Origin: Candidatus Methylomirabilota bacterium
GTDB lineage: Bacteria; Methylomirabilota; Methylomirabilia; Methylomirabilales; CSP1-5
DNA length: 32,788 bases
Direction of reading: 5' to 3'
Assembly (NCBI GenBank): GCA_019456075.1
Contig: VRUN01000014.1
Coordinates: forward strand, 1-32,788
Below the pieces are notes generated by a model. The model was not told the origin of the DNA and did no database searches. It saw only the letters and a list, made by a program, of their open reading frames with translations. Both the position numbers and the translations under genes were made by a program. Below are positions 9,601-17,955 of the stretch, in pieces. Numbering within the stretch: the stretch's first letter is position 1; each line of letters begins with the position of its first letter.

Positions 9601-10150
9601 GGCCAATGTCCAGGATCCCCCCCCGGCGGCTGTACTCTCCCGCTTGCTCTACCTGGTGGACCGATCGATAGCCCCCGACCTCGAGCAGCTCTATCACCTG
9701 CTCGGGAGGGACGATCCGATCGGGATACAGGTGCACGGTCGCTTCATCCAACGCGTCCGGAGGGAGGAGGCGACGGAAGAAGGCATGGATAGGCACCACG
9801 AGCGCTTTGAGCTCTTGGTCCCGAAGCTCACGGATACGCTGGATCCGCTCCGCTCGGAGCTCGAGCGGGGGGGAGACTGGTTGAAACGGGGGGACCTCTG
9901 GCTCCGGAAAGAGGTGCACCCGGTCTCGGTCGAGGAAGAAACGGAGATCCGCCGTGAGCTCCTCTGCCTCACTCAGCGTCGCCGTCACCACGACCAGTGG
10001 CCGCTTGAGTGCCCGCGCAACTTCCCCCAACACCAGTGCCCGGGCACCCCCCCAGAGGCCGTACAGGCTGAGTGCGCCGCCGCTGGCCAGATCCGCCAGC
10101 CCCTCCTGAAGGCCGAGGCCCTGAAGATCGGCAAACCGTCTCGCACTCAT
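6686..10150 (-). CDS. mfd: Transcription-repair coupling factor
   Basis: RNAP-interaction domain (GDVVVHLDHGIGRFHGL), helicase motifs GDVGYGKTEVAMRAAF and DEEQRFG, TRCF C-terminal domain. Start set at MSARRFADLQ (10150), ATGA overlap with the upstream gene; the ORF track extends further. Confidence 0.96.
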   Translation of the reverse strand: MSARRFADLQGLGLQEGLADLASGGALSLYGLWGGARALVLGEVARALKRPLVVVTATLSEAEELTADLRFFLDRDRVHLFPEPEVPPFQPVSPPLELRAERIQRIRELRDQELKALVVPIHAFFRRLLPPDALDEATVHLYPDRIVPPEQVIELLEVGGYRSVHQVEQAGEYSRRGGILDIGLPHLLHPVRIEFFGDEIESIRTFDVETQRSLSSPVRVDRVTILPLSEVLLSPESRGFARQRLGDGDAPLLQESVEVGRPTPGLERYLPYFYRRTIPLWEYVSPGTIFVWDDPDQVTARGEATGRLLVEEYERHQGEGLPPLAATHLRWKDIHATLAPRPRINLFPFSPGPGQRDPCVFETKQIPSFRGRITSLVRDLGVWRQEGRAITLVARGAAQAHRLWEVLREHDLGATVTDGPSLPGRIHIVDGGLNAGFHFAPLQRTYLTEAEIFGPRRGVSVRRPKIREARAFAAFEDLKPGDVVVHLDHGIGRFHGLGKLTAGDVEGDYLLLEYAGSDKLYVPVDKLHLVQRYIGADAGASGPHLDRLGSTSWARAKERVRASVREMAQELLKLYAARQVGAGHPFAEDTPWQREFEAGFPFEETADQVTAIRQVKTDMERPQPMDRLICGDVGYGKTEVAMRAAFKAVMDGKQVAVLVPTTVLALQHFHSFSDRFAPFPIVVEMLSRFRTRRDQHKVLRGLRDGTVDIVIGTHRLLQKDVRFRDLGLLTVDEEQRFGVAAKERLKQFRTEVDVLTLTATPIPRTLHMAMLGVRDISTIETPPEDRLSIRTYVTRFDPEVIRQAVEEEVSRGGQVFFVHNQIENIHAMARLLKRLLPHVSIAVAHGQMAEAALERIMCDFYAKRYQLLCCTAIIESGLDIPTANTIIINRADRFGLAQLYQLRGRVGRDRFRAHAYLLVPQEEVLNDSARKRLQVVAELTELGSGFKIAARDLEIRGAGNLLGVEQHGYINAVGFDLYCQLIQETVGELKGADREVVVDPVLRLSIEAHIPESYVSDAVVRLILYRRLSAATSAQERAEFARELRDRFGPLPPPVENLLKVLDLKATARALRIKEIDARHDVMRIAFGPAPPVTPERLMGLLQKMGGELRYLPEDALELTGNGAPPLERIARLQTLLDHMREPSEESIETSRGS

Positions 10151-10638
10151 CCCTTGCCCTCCCGGATTCGCTGGAGGAGCTGGCTGCTCGAGGCCCCCTC
10201 CACATATGGGAGGGTACACACCCGGCCCCCCCGGCTTTCGACGATTTGCCGCCCGACGACGTGATCCACCGGCCAATCCCCTCCCTTCACCAGCAGGTCC
10301 GGCTCGAGCGCCCGGATCAGCTTTTCGGGGTCGACTTCCTCAAAGATAAGCACATAGTCGACTGCTGCCAGGGCGGCGAGCAGCTCGGCGCGCTCCGCGT
10401 GAGACATCACGGGTCGATCCGGTCCCTTCAGGGTCCGCACCGAGATATCGTTATTCACAGCGACGATGAGCACATCCCCCAAGCTCTTGGCCTGCCCCAG
10501 GAACCGGACGTGACCTCGATGGAGCAGGTCGAAGCATCCATTCGTGAAGACCACCTGCTTCCCCTGTCGGCCGAGGTCGTGCCGAATGGCGACAAGCTCC
10601 TCCAGTGTCTTCAGTTTTCCCGCATAGCCTGGCGGCAT
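10147..10638 (-). CDS. rfaE2: D-glycero-beta-D-manno-heptose 1-phosphate adenylyltransferase (stand-alone RfaE domain II)
   Basis: Nucleotidyltransferase motif VVFTNGCFDLLHRGHVRFL, and LVKGGDWPVDHVVG...LPYVEGASSSQLLQRI; no kinase domain. Confidence 0.92.
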   Translation of the reverse strand: MPPGYAGKLKTLEELVAIRHDLGRQGKQVVFTNGCFDLLHRGHVRFLGQAKSLGDVLIVAVNNDISVRTLKGPDRPVMSHAERAELLAALAAVDYVLIFEEVDPEKLIRALEPDLLVKGGDWPVDHVVGRQIVESRGGRVCTLPYVEGASSSQLLQRIREGKG

Positions 10639-10674
10639 CTTGGTTCCACCCCTCTTCAGCGTTCGGAGGCCTCT

Positions 10675-11487
10675 TCAGGCGGCCCTCGCCTTTCTCAGGC
10701 TCCTCACACGCGTCAAAAAATCCTCGACCTCCCCGGGGTCGCGAAGGTAATAGACAGCGGCACTCGTTCGCTTCCGCCCCCCCACAAAGATCGCGAAGTC
10801 ATGCACGCCGAGAGCCCGGAAGGCCGCCTCGTCGGTCTCGTCATCCCCAAGGTAGCAGAGGAGAATATTGCGAGACGACCAGTCCCTTTGAATCTGCCGC
10901 CGAATGAGTTTGACGGCACTCCCCTTGTCCCAATTCACGGCAGGCCGGACCTCGACAACCAACTTCCCTCGGGTCACCCGAATCGCACCTCGCTTCAGAT
11001 ACGGCTTGACCGTCCGAGCAAAGAGGCCCCGGACATGCGCGCGTCGGGCACGCGAGACCCGGCGCAGGTGGAGGCTCAGACTCAAGGTTTTGTCCTCGAC
11101 GAGCACTCCGGACACTCCCTTGAGCCGCTTCCGGAGCTCCCTGGCAATCCGGACGAGATCCGCCCGCGCCGCCGCCGCCCCCGGGTGAAGAAAGCGCACC
11201 CTCGGCCCCTCCAGCTCCAGGCCGTGGTTCCCCGCGTAATAGATCCCGCGCAGCTGGACGCGACCCCGGAGATCCCTCAGCCCGCGGCCGCTGACGACCC
11301 CAACGGCCACCCGGTTAGTCTGGGCGAGGGCCTGGAGCATCTTTCGGTTGGACGAGGAGAGGCGGGGAAGGTCCGGGCGGCTCGCAATAGGGCTCAGGGT
11401 TCCATCGAAGTCGAAGAGGAGAGCGATCTGTCCAGCCCGCCGAATGCGGGCGGCACACCGGTTCCACACCCGGAAGAGATGAATCAT
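10675..11487 (-). CDS. otsB: Trehalose-6-phosphate phosphatase
   Basis: HAD motif LLFDFDGTLSPIA, VVSGRGLRDL, YYAGNHGLELEGP, YLGDDETDEAAF; likely start MIHLFRVWN at 11487 with ATGA overlap with otsA. Confidence 0.92.
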   Translation of the reverse strand: MIHLFRVWNRCAARIRRAGQIALLFDFDGTLSPIASRPDLPRLSSSNRKMLQALAQTNRVAVGVVSGRGLRDLRGRVQLRGIYYAGNHGLELEGPRVRFLHPGAAAARADLVRIARELRKRLKGVSGVLVEDKTLSLSLHLRRVSRARRAHVRGLFARTVKPYLKRGAIRVTRGKLVVEVRPAVNWDKGSAVKLIRRQIQRDWSSRNILLCYLGDDETDEAAFRALGVHDFAIFVGGRKRTSAAVYYLRDPGEVEDFLTRVRSLRKARAA

Positions 11488-12971
11488 AACCGGCCGCGGC
11501 GGACCCGTCTCAACTCGGTGAGCATATCGAGGGCCCACCGATAAATATCATGATCCCGGACCTGCTCCTGGAGCCACCGGCAGCGTCTCACCCGCTCTTC
11601 CCGGGGCATTTCGAGTCCCCGGCGGATGGCCTCGGCAGACCCCTCGATGTCGTACGGATTAATCGGCAGAGCCTCGGTGAGTTCCCGCGCCGCACCGGTA
11701 AATTGGCTCAGGACGAGAACACCCGGCTCCTCCAGTTGCTGCGCCGCGATAAACTCCTTCGCGACCAGATTCATGCCATCATGCAGCGCCGTCACAAGGC
11801 AGAGATCAGCCACCGCCAGATAGGCAAGCACCCTGGGGTAGCTCACCTGTTGGTCCATAAGGACCACGGGTTGCCAGGTCTCTGTCCCGTACTTCCAGTT
11901 GATCTCTTCCACCGCCTGGGCGATCTCCGATCGAAGATGCTTGTATGCCGGGATGGGGATCCGGCTAGGGGCGCCGATCCCCAGATACACGAACCGTCCC
12001 AGGTATCGCGGGTAGCGGTCGAGGAACCGATCGATGGCCTGCAACCGCTCGACAATCCCCTTGGTGTAGTCAATCCGGTCCACGCCCACCGCCAAAAACT
12101 CCGGCCGCCCCCCCAGGAGTCGCTCGATCCGACGGGTCTCTTCCTTCACCTCAAGTGAGCCGAGGTCCTCGACGATGCGATGATAGTCGATACTGATGGG
12201 AAAGGGTCTTACCAGGGTCGTGCGTCCCCGGTACTGGACGGCCGACTGGTCGGTGATGATCTTGGCCTCCAGTTCACTGGCCACAGTGGCCAGGAAGTTA
12301 TCACAATGGTAGCGGACATGAAATCCGAGTAGATCACTCCCCAGCATCCCCTCGAGGATCTCGCGCCTCCAGGGAAAGATCCGAAAGATCTCGGGGTTTG
12401 GCCAGGGGATATGCCAGAAATGGGCCACGCTGATGTCCGGACGCGCCTCTTTCAGAAGCTGTGGGCAGAGAGCCAAATGGTAATCCTGGGTCCAGACGAG
12501 AGCCCGCCCGGAGCCGGCTTCCTTCAGGGCGGCATCAACAAAGAGTCGGTTGACTGCCTGATAATGCTGCCAGTCGGCGGCGCGGAAAATCGGTCGAACA
12601 AAGGCGGCATGACAGAGGGGCCAAAAGACCTCATTGGAGAAGCCGTAGTAATACCCTTCTTCCTGTTCCTTGCTGAGCCAGACCCGCCGGAGGGTGTACT
12701 GAGGATCCTCGGGCGGAATGCCGACCCGCCCTTCTGCGTCCACCACATGCCGGTCCGCCTCGGTCTGCCCAGCGGCCACCCAGCTCCCCTTGGCCACCCG
12801 CAACACAGGGTCGAGCGCCACGACCACTCCGCCGGCCGGCCGTCGCCAGATCACCCGGTCCCCCTCGTAGGTGTGCATGTACGGTTGACGATTGGAGACG
12901 ACCACGACCCGGGTGGCCTTCAACTTTGTTCTGACAAAATCTTGTAATGCTGCGCGGGGACTCAGCGGCAT
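11484..12971 (-). CDS. otsA: Trehalose-6-phosphate synthase (GT20)
   Basis: GT20 features: VVVSNRQPYMH, RPAGGVVVALDPVL, VWTQDYHLALCPQLL, VGVDRIDYTKGIVERLQAIDRFL, LHDGMNLVAKEFIAAQ; adjacent otsB. Confidence 0.9.
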   Translation of the reverse strand: MPLSPRAALQDFVRTKLKATRVVVVSNRQPYMHTYEGDRVIWRRPAGGVVVALDPVLRVAKGSWVAAGQTEADRHVVDAEGRVGIPPEDPQYTLRRVWLSKEQEEGYYYGFSNEVFWPLCHAAFVRPIFRAADWQHYQAVNRLFVDAALKEAGSGRALVWTQDYHLALCPQLLKEARPDISVAHFWHIPWPNPEIFRIFPWRREILEGMLGSDLLGFHVRYHCDNFLATVASELEAKIITDQSAVQYRGRTTLVRPFPISIDYHRIVEDLGSLEVKEETRRIERLLGGRPEFLAVGVDRIDYTKGIVERLQAIDRFLDRYPRYLGRFVYLGIGAPSRIPIPAYKHLRSEIAQAVEEINWKYGTETWQPVVLMDQQVSYPRVLAYLAVADLCLVTALHDGMNLVAKEFIAAQQLEEPGVLVLSQFTGAARELTEALPINPYDIEGSAEAIRRGLEMPREERVRRCRWLQEQVRDHDIYRWALDMLTELRRVRRGRL

Positions 12972-13142
12972 TCTGCACCCTTCTGAACGGTGATTTCCCC
13001 CAGCAACCTGTTGCGACCCACCCCCCTCCCGGGTTCCGACACGACTCCGAGGCGCATATGCGCGAGCCGCCTACAGCAAGGCTACCAGACAGTTGGAGGG
13101 ACGAAGGCAGGAACCCTGCGGACCGTCGACTTTTCTGGCTCT

Positions 13143-13171
13143 TTTCTATCAAAAAATCCCGGAAGGGTCAA
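13143..13171 (-). promoter_or_regulatory. Putative sigma70-type promoter of the otsA operon (TTGACC-N17-TAGAAA)
   Basis: Minus-strand reading TTGACCcttccgggattttttgaTAGAAA, upstream of otsA with a ~165-nt leader. Confidence 0.5.
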
Positions 13172-13185
13172 TCCCGGCGGCCATG

Positions 13186-16100
13186 TTATCGAAGACCCCC
13201 GGACTTTTCGCTCGCGCCCAGTTCCCCGGGGAACTCTAACAGACGACGGAAGACCCCGAAGACCCCCCGCCCGAGGGACTCCCCGGGCACCGCAGCAACC
13301 CGGGGTTCGGTCAAAGGGCCTTTGACCTCTACGGCAACCACCAGGACACTCTCCTCTTTGCCGAACAACAGACGGCCCAGCAGGGGGATCTTGTTGAGTT
13401 GAAGCAATTTGACTGCATTGTCCACGGTGCGCAGCGGCTGCACGCCGAGGAGCATATCGACCTCCCCACGACCCAGATCGATCTTTCCGACCCCCCCCGC
13501 GTTCATGGTCCGGGAGACAAACTTGAGATCGTCGGTCTCCGCCACCCCCCGCTTCAGACGAAAGTGGGCCCTGAGGTAATCATAGGGAACCCCCTCAGTA
13601 GGGTCGGGGTTCAGATTGAGGATCCGTACGATGTTGGCGATGACCGTGAATTGCCGAAACTTGCCCCCCTTGAAGATTACTCTGACCTTTCCCCTGAGGG
13701 ACCGTTGGAGCTGATTCCAGCTCCTCCCCTCGGCCGTCAACTTACTCAAGAGACGCATCCGACCGGTTACGCGTCCTTCCCCCTTTTCTTTCACAGCAGA
13801 GACTCGCCTTGCATCGGCATTATCCACACGGAGATCGAGCCCCCATCGCCACTCTTTCCTCCGTCCCCGGGATGCGGCCCCGGAAAGCGTCACCTTCCCC
13901 CTCGCCCATCTCCCTTCGAGGGCCGAAACTCGAATCTTCTGCCCCTGGAAATCGACCTGCCCTCCGATCCCTCCCAGGAGCTCCGGATGCTTGCCGAGGC
14001 GGAGACTGCCTCTGTTCACCGTGAGCCGTCCCGTGTAGCGGGGCGCCTTCCACAACCCCGAGACCTTTACATCCAGCTTCCCGGCTCCCCCGATCCCCGT
14101 GATGGCTCCCGGCTTGGGAAGGACCACGGCCAGCGGGATCTTGCCCTCCACGTCGAGATCCACCACCCCCTGGAAGGCGATTCGTCCCCGAGCATTCAAC
14201 CACCCCCTCCGTCCGGTCACCGCGAGGGAAGAAATCGTAAGAATGTCCTCTTTCATCTCGAGGCGAACCGGTTTAGCGGTGCGAAAGGTATGTCCGTGGA
14301 TGCGGATGGAGGGGGCCTCGAGTTCGAGGGTGAGCTGGGACAAACGGCGTGGCTTGAGATTGCCACTCACGCGAACTGTCCCGGAACCGGCGCCCCCAAT
14401 CCCGCGCAGGAGAGAAAAGCCTGTGAGGGTGATGAGGTCGGCTAAGTCCGCCTGTTTCATGGTGACGTGCACCGTGTAAGGGTACGGAGCGATGGCTTGC
14501 AGATTTCCCCGCGCCGCGTACCCTCGCTCCGGGAGGTCCAAATGACCGGTCACCGTCCGGTCCTGCAGCACAAGGCTCCCCTGACCGCGCCCCAGGGGGA
14601 CCGTGGTATAGCGGAGGCGCGTGAGCTCGTAATCTGCGCGAACCGTCGGATTGGCAATGCGACCCTCCCCTCGGATCTTCACCTGCATCCTTCCCCGGAG
14701 ATGCGTTCCCGCGAAGAGGCGAAACCCCGTCAGCGAGAGTCCTGCGCCGGCCAGGCGAAAATTGGTCTGACCGCCCTTCAACTGGATAACACCGTTCCCC
14801 GTCATCCGCTCGGTCCCCCGATGCAAGCGGACCTCTGTGAACAGGAGGCGTTCTGGCTCAAGTTTCAGGTCTCCGTCCACGGCCTGCCAAGGCTCACCCA
14901 ACACCGTTGCGTCCTTCACCACGAAATGCCCCTGGCCCTCGATCCGCGCTGGAACGCCCGTGACGCGCGCGTCGAGCGTCAGGCGGCCCGTGAAAGGCAT
15001 CGCTGTTCGGACAAAGATGGAGAGGAAGTCCTTGGGAATTCCATTCACCCGTCCCTCCGCCTCGATCCGGAGATCCTGATCCAGGTCTACCGCCGTCTGC
15101 TTCTTCGCCAGGGCCAAGCGGAGATGGATTATGCCGATACTTTTTCCCTTGGTGACGCGCAGCCGTGGAGCGATGAGCGTTCGCTTCTCCACCAGGACCG
15201 CTCCTCGAATCTGGCGGAACTCTTTTCCGAGAAGACGGGGGGTGTCCCAGGTGAGGGTCCCCCGAAACACGGGCGCCGAGAATGGTCCTCCCAGCCGCCC
15301 CACCACTTTCGCCTTTCCTCCCAGCTCCTTCTTCGCCCTCAGGAGCCGTCCCACCAGATCCATCCGAGGGAAGCTTCCCGACACCTCGAGGTTCAACTCT
15401 TTCCAAAGAGACCCCTTCATGGTGAGCCGGTTTGGTGGAAGATCCACGTGAAGGTGTTCAAGCGAGACGCGTCCGCGGCCCGCTTTCACGAGTCCCTCCG
15501 CCCCCTTGATATTGAGGGGGCGACCGCGGTGCATCAGCGAGGTCACCTGAAAGCTGGTCTCAGCCGTGAGCCCCGCACGCGGTGCGCCCCGGCCCCCCGC
15601 CTGGAGTGCGAGCTTCCCGGTCACCGGCACCGTGTCGAGGAGCGGGGTCGCGAGCTGCGCAAGGTTGAGTCCTCGGCCGCGAACCCAGAAATCGTAGCTG
15701 AAGTCCGTCCACTGCAGGTGAAAGCCCCCCGAGATCTCCCCGACGGCAGGGAGAAGTTTCAATCGCTCTCCCAGGAGTCCCTCGCGATCGGCAAGGAGCT
15801 GTAAGCTGAGGCGGGGCCACTTTTCCCCCTCGAGCCAGGCGCCGCCCTGAAATTGAGGCCGCTCAACCGATCCCATCAGTTGCCCCTTCACCCGGATGGC
15901 TCCCGGTAAGGTAACATGCCGCATCAGAGGTAGTTTACCGGCCAGGACGAGCTCCAGTTTCCTCTTTTCGAACGGGCTCCACACGCGCCCACTCACCTCA
16001 AAGGTCGCATCCCCCAGATCGATCCCGAGGCGCGTAATGGTCAGGTTCTCCTCGCTCAAGGCCAGCACTGCCTGGAGATTCTCCCCGGTGACCGATCCCT

Positions 16101-16704
16101 GAGGAAGATGCAGGACCGCCTCGGCGATCTGGAGTTCACCATGCACCTGTCTCTGCTGGTGCCAGAGGTCCACATCGATGCCCTGGACGTTCCAGACCTG
16201 CCCTTTCCTCTGGGAGGTCACCTCCCCCTCCCGGACCTGAAAGCGGTCCACATGGAGCGCCAGGAAACCTTGAACCTTTGAAAAAACCGCAAGGGGAGAA
16301 ATCTTTTTCCTCCCTGGCATGCCCTTCTGGATCGGAAGCCCCTCGGAGATATTGATGGATGGACGGAGCAGGACCACGGCCTTGAGTGCCAAGACCCGAC
16401 GAAGGAGGCGACTGAGATCCGGGTAGATCCGGACATGACGGATCTCAGCGAGGGGGGCTTGCCCGGGTTCCGCGACACGGACCTCACGCAGCTCAAGAAA
16501 GGTGAGCAAGGGGCTCAACGTGACCTGTCCGATTCGAACGTCCCGCCGCAGCTCCCGGCTGAGCACGTCCTCGAGCCGGGTCCGGATGGCCTGTTGAACC
16601 CCTTCGGCTGACAGAGTCAGGTGCAACGCGACCACCGCGACGCTCACGAAGAGGAGCAGGCCCACAAGAATTCGTGTCGTGATCCGGAGCCCTTTATTCA
16701 CCAA
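13186..16704 (-). CDS. Large AsmA/TamB/YhdP-like envelope protein (1172 aa)
   Basis: N-terminal TM anchor followed by AsmA-type start (LEDVLSRELRRDVRIGQVTLSPLLTFLELREVRVAEP), repetitive beta-rich body, AsmA-like C-terminus (GKVRVIFKGGKFRQFTVIANIVRILN). Confidence 0.85.
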   Translation of the reverse strand: MVNKGLRITTRILVGLLLFVSVAVVALHLTLSAEGVQQAIRTRLEDVLSRELRRDVRIGQVTLSPLLTFLELREVRVAEPGQAPLAEIRHVRIYPDLSRLLRRVLALKAVVLLRPSINISEGLPIQKGMPGRKKISPLAVFSKVQGFLALHVDRFQVREGEVTSQRKGQVWNVQGIDVDLWHQQRQVHGELQIAEAVLHLPQGSVTGENLQAVLALSEENLTITRLGIDLGDATFEVSGRVWSPFEKRKLELVLAGKLPLMRHVTLPGAIRVKGQLMGSVERPQFQGGAWLEGEKWPRLSLQLLADREGLLGERLKLLPAVGEISGGFHLQWTDFSYDFWVRGRGLNLAQLATPLLDTVPVTGKLALQAGGRGAPRAGLTAETSFQVTSLMHRGRPLNIKGAEGLVKAGRGRVSLEHLHVDLPPNRLTMKGSLWKELNLEVSGSFPRMDLVGRLLRAKKELGGKAKVVGRLGGPFSAPVFRGTLTWDTPRLLGKEFRQIRGAVLVEKRTLIAPRLRVTKGKSIGIIHLRLALAKKQTAVDLDQDLRIEAEGRVNGIPKDFLSIFVRTAMPFTGRLTLDARVTGVPARIEGQGHFVVKDATVLGEPWQAVDGDLKLEPERLLFTEVRLHRGTERMTGNGVIQLKGGQTNFRLAGAGLSLTGFRLFAGTHLRGRMQVKIRGEGRIANPTVRADYELTRLRYTTVPLGRGQGSLVLQDRTVTGHLDLPERGYAARGNLQAIAPYPYTVHVTMKQADLADLITLTGFSLLRGIGGAGSGTVRVSGNLKPRRLSQLTLELEAPSIRIHGHTFRTAKPVRLEMKEDILTISSLAVTGRRGWLNARGRIAFQGVVDLDVEGKIPLAVVLPKPGAITGIGGAGKLDVKVSGLWKAPRYTGRLTVNRGSLRLGKHPELLGGIGGQVDFQGQKIRVSALEGRWARGKVTLSGAASRGRRKEWRWGLDLRVDNADARRVSAVKEKGEGRVTGRMRLLSKLTAEGRSWNQLQRSLRGKVRVIFKGGKFRQFTVIANIVRILNLNPDPTEGVPYDYLRAHFRLKRGVAETDDLKFVSRTMNAGGVGKIDLGRGEVDMLLGVQPLRTVDNAVKLLQLNKIPLLGRLLFGKEESVLVVAVEVKGPLTEPRVAAVPGESLGRGVFGVFRRLLEFPGELGASEKSGGLR

Positions 16705-16849
16705 ACACTCCTTCCGAACCGCGTACGCGCCTTTTGATCTGCTCCGACCCTCACCCGCTTGAGGGGCGGCCGGGCGCTACGACACACTCCCTGAGTCGGG
16801 GAGCGCGGGCACATTTTCTCGTGAGGCTGATCTACACAGGGAGGAGGGA

Positions 16850-16875
16850 CTGACCCTTTCCATCACAAAGGTCAG
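16850..16875 (-). other. Small inverted repeat downstream of mlaD
   Basis: ctgacccttt-ccatcac-aaaggtcag; near-perfect stem with one bulge, no U-tract. Confidence 0.4.
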
Positions 16876-16895
16876 CGCGGCACGGGGGAGGAGAA

Positions 16896-17789
16896 TCACT
16901 GCTTCCCTTCTTGGACCGTATCCTGGCCCCCACGGACGCTGGATTGAATGAGGCCCCGGAGGATCCAGCTTCGTTTCGCCCCTCGGAGGAGGCTTGAAAG
17001 GTCCTCATAGAGGGTGGGATCCTGGAGCAGCGCGCCCAAGCTCCCCTTGCCTTCTGCCAGGTCATCGGTGATCTGCTTGAGATTGGCCGCAACCCTCTGA
17101 AGGTCTTCAAGAATCTGAGCCCCTTTGGGATCGGACAGCAGGGCTCCCAAGAGTCCTTCCCCCTTCTCAGCCCGTTCGCTCAGCCGGCGGATGTTCTTTG
17201 CGGCCCCGGCCAGGTCGTGGATCAAATCGCGCCCCGCTTCGTCCGAAATCATGGAGGGGAGAAGGCCCTCACCCTTTTCCAGCTTATCGAAGAATGTTTT
17301 CAGGGACTGGCTAGCCCCCGCGAGACCCTCCAGGACGTCCCCCCCCTGGGCCATCAGGCGAGCAAAATCGACGGGCTCTTTCGTCTCCAGGAATTTGCCT
17401 GACTGTAAAATCCCTGCTGTGTCACTCCCCACCGTAATCTCGAAAACTTTGTCGCCGACTAAGCCAACGGTACCGATGGTCGCCTCCGAGTCCTCCCGAA
17501 TGCGGGGCTGAAATTCCCGGTCGATGGTCACCTCGACATGGACCCGGGGGTCGGCGGCATCGGAACTAAAGGAGACCCCCTGCACCACGCCTATGGTCAA
17601 CCCGGCGAGGCGCACGGGAGCCCCCACGGTCAGTCCCTGGACATCCCGGAACGCGGCGCGCAGGGTATACCGTTCCTCAAAGAGGCGGGTCTGAGTCCCG
17701 ATGGTCAGGACAAAGGCGATGAAGAGAAGGAGAAGGAAAAAGACGAAGATCCCGACCCGAAGCTTGATTAGTAACTCTCGATCCCGCAT
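16896..17789 (-). CDS. mlaD: MlaD-like MCE-domain lipid transport substrate-binding protein
   Basis: Single TM plus MCE domain (TLRAAFRDVQGLTVGAPVRLAGLTIGVVQGVSF...ATIGTVGLVGDKVFEITVGS), C-terminal KGEGLLxxLLxDP repeats; adjacent mlaF/mlaE. Confidence 0.9.
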   Translation of the reverse strand: MRDRELLIKLRVGIFVFFLLLLFIAFVLTIGTQTRLFEERYTLRAAFRDVQGLTVGAPVRLAGLTIGVVQGVSFSSDAADPRVHVEVTIDREFQPRIREDSEATIGTVGLVGDKVFEITVGSDTAGILQSGKFLETKEPVDFARLMAQGGDVLEGLAGASQSLKTFFDKLEKGEGLLPSMISDEAGRDLIHDLAGAAKNIRRLSERAEKGEGLLGALLSDPKGAQILEDLQRVAANLKQITDDLAEGKGSLGALLQDPTLYEDLSSLLRGAKRSWILRGLIQSSVRGGQDTVQEGKQ

Positions 17790-17806
17790 CTCCGCTCCGT
17801 TCCTAG

Positions 17807-17955
17807 TTCACCATTCACGGTTCACAGTTCACATTGCAGGTTCATGGTGGATGGTTCATGGTTCATGGAAGTCAAAGACTTACTACTCTGAACTCTCAAC
17901 TCTGGACTCTCGACTCTCCCCTCTCTGAACCCTGAACCCTCCACTCTGAACCGTC
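17807..17955. repeat. Degenerate heptanucleotide-period array, site 3 (mlaF/mlaD gap)
   Basis: ttcacca|ttcacgg|ttcacag|ttcacat|tgcagg|ttcatgg|tggatgg|ttcatgg|ttcatgg, then ctctgaa|ctctcaa|ctctgga|ctctcga|ctctccc|ctctctg|aaccctg|aaccctc|cactctg|aaccgtc. Confidence 0.88.

Noticed and set aside
10072-11544. 490-aa plus-strand ORF
   Set aside because: Antisense to rfaE2/otsB, which have clear family motifs; Pro/Arg/His-rich composition typical of GC-rich shadow ORFs.
14467-15804. 445-aa plus-strand ORF (and 13399..14445, 348 aa)
   Set aside because: Both are antisense to the continuous AsmA/TamB-like CDS; no recognisable domains.
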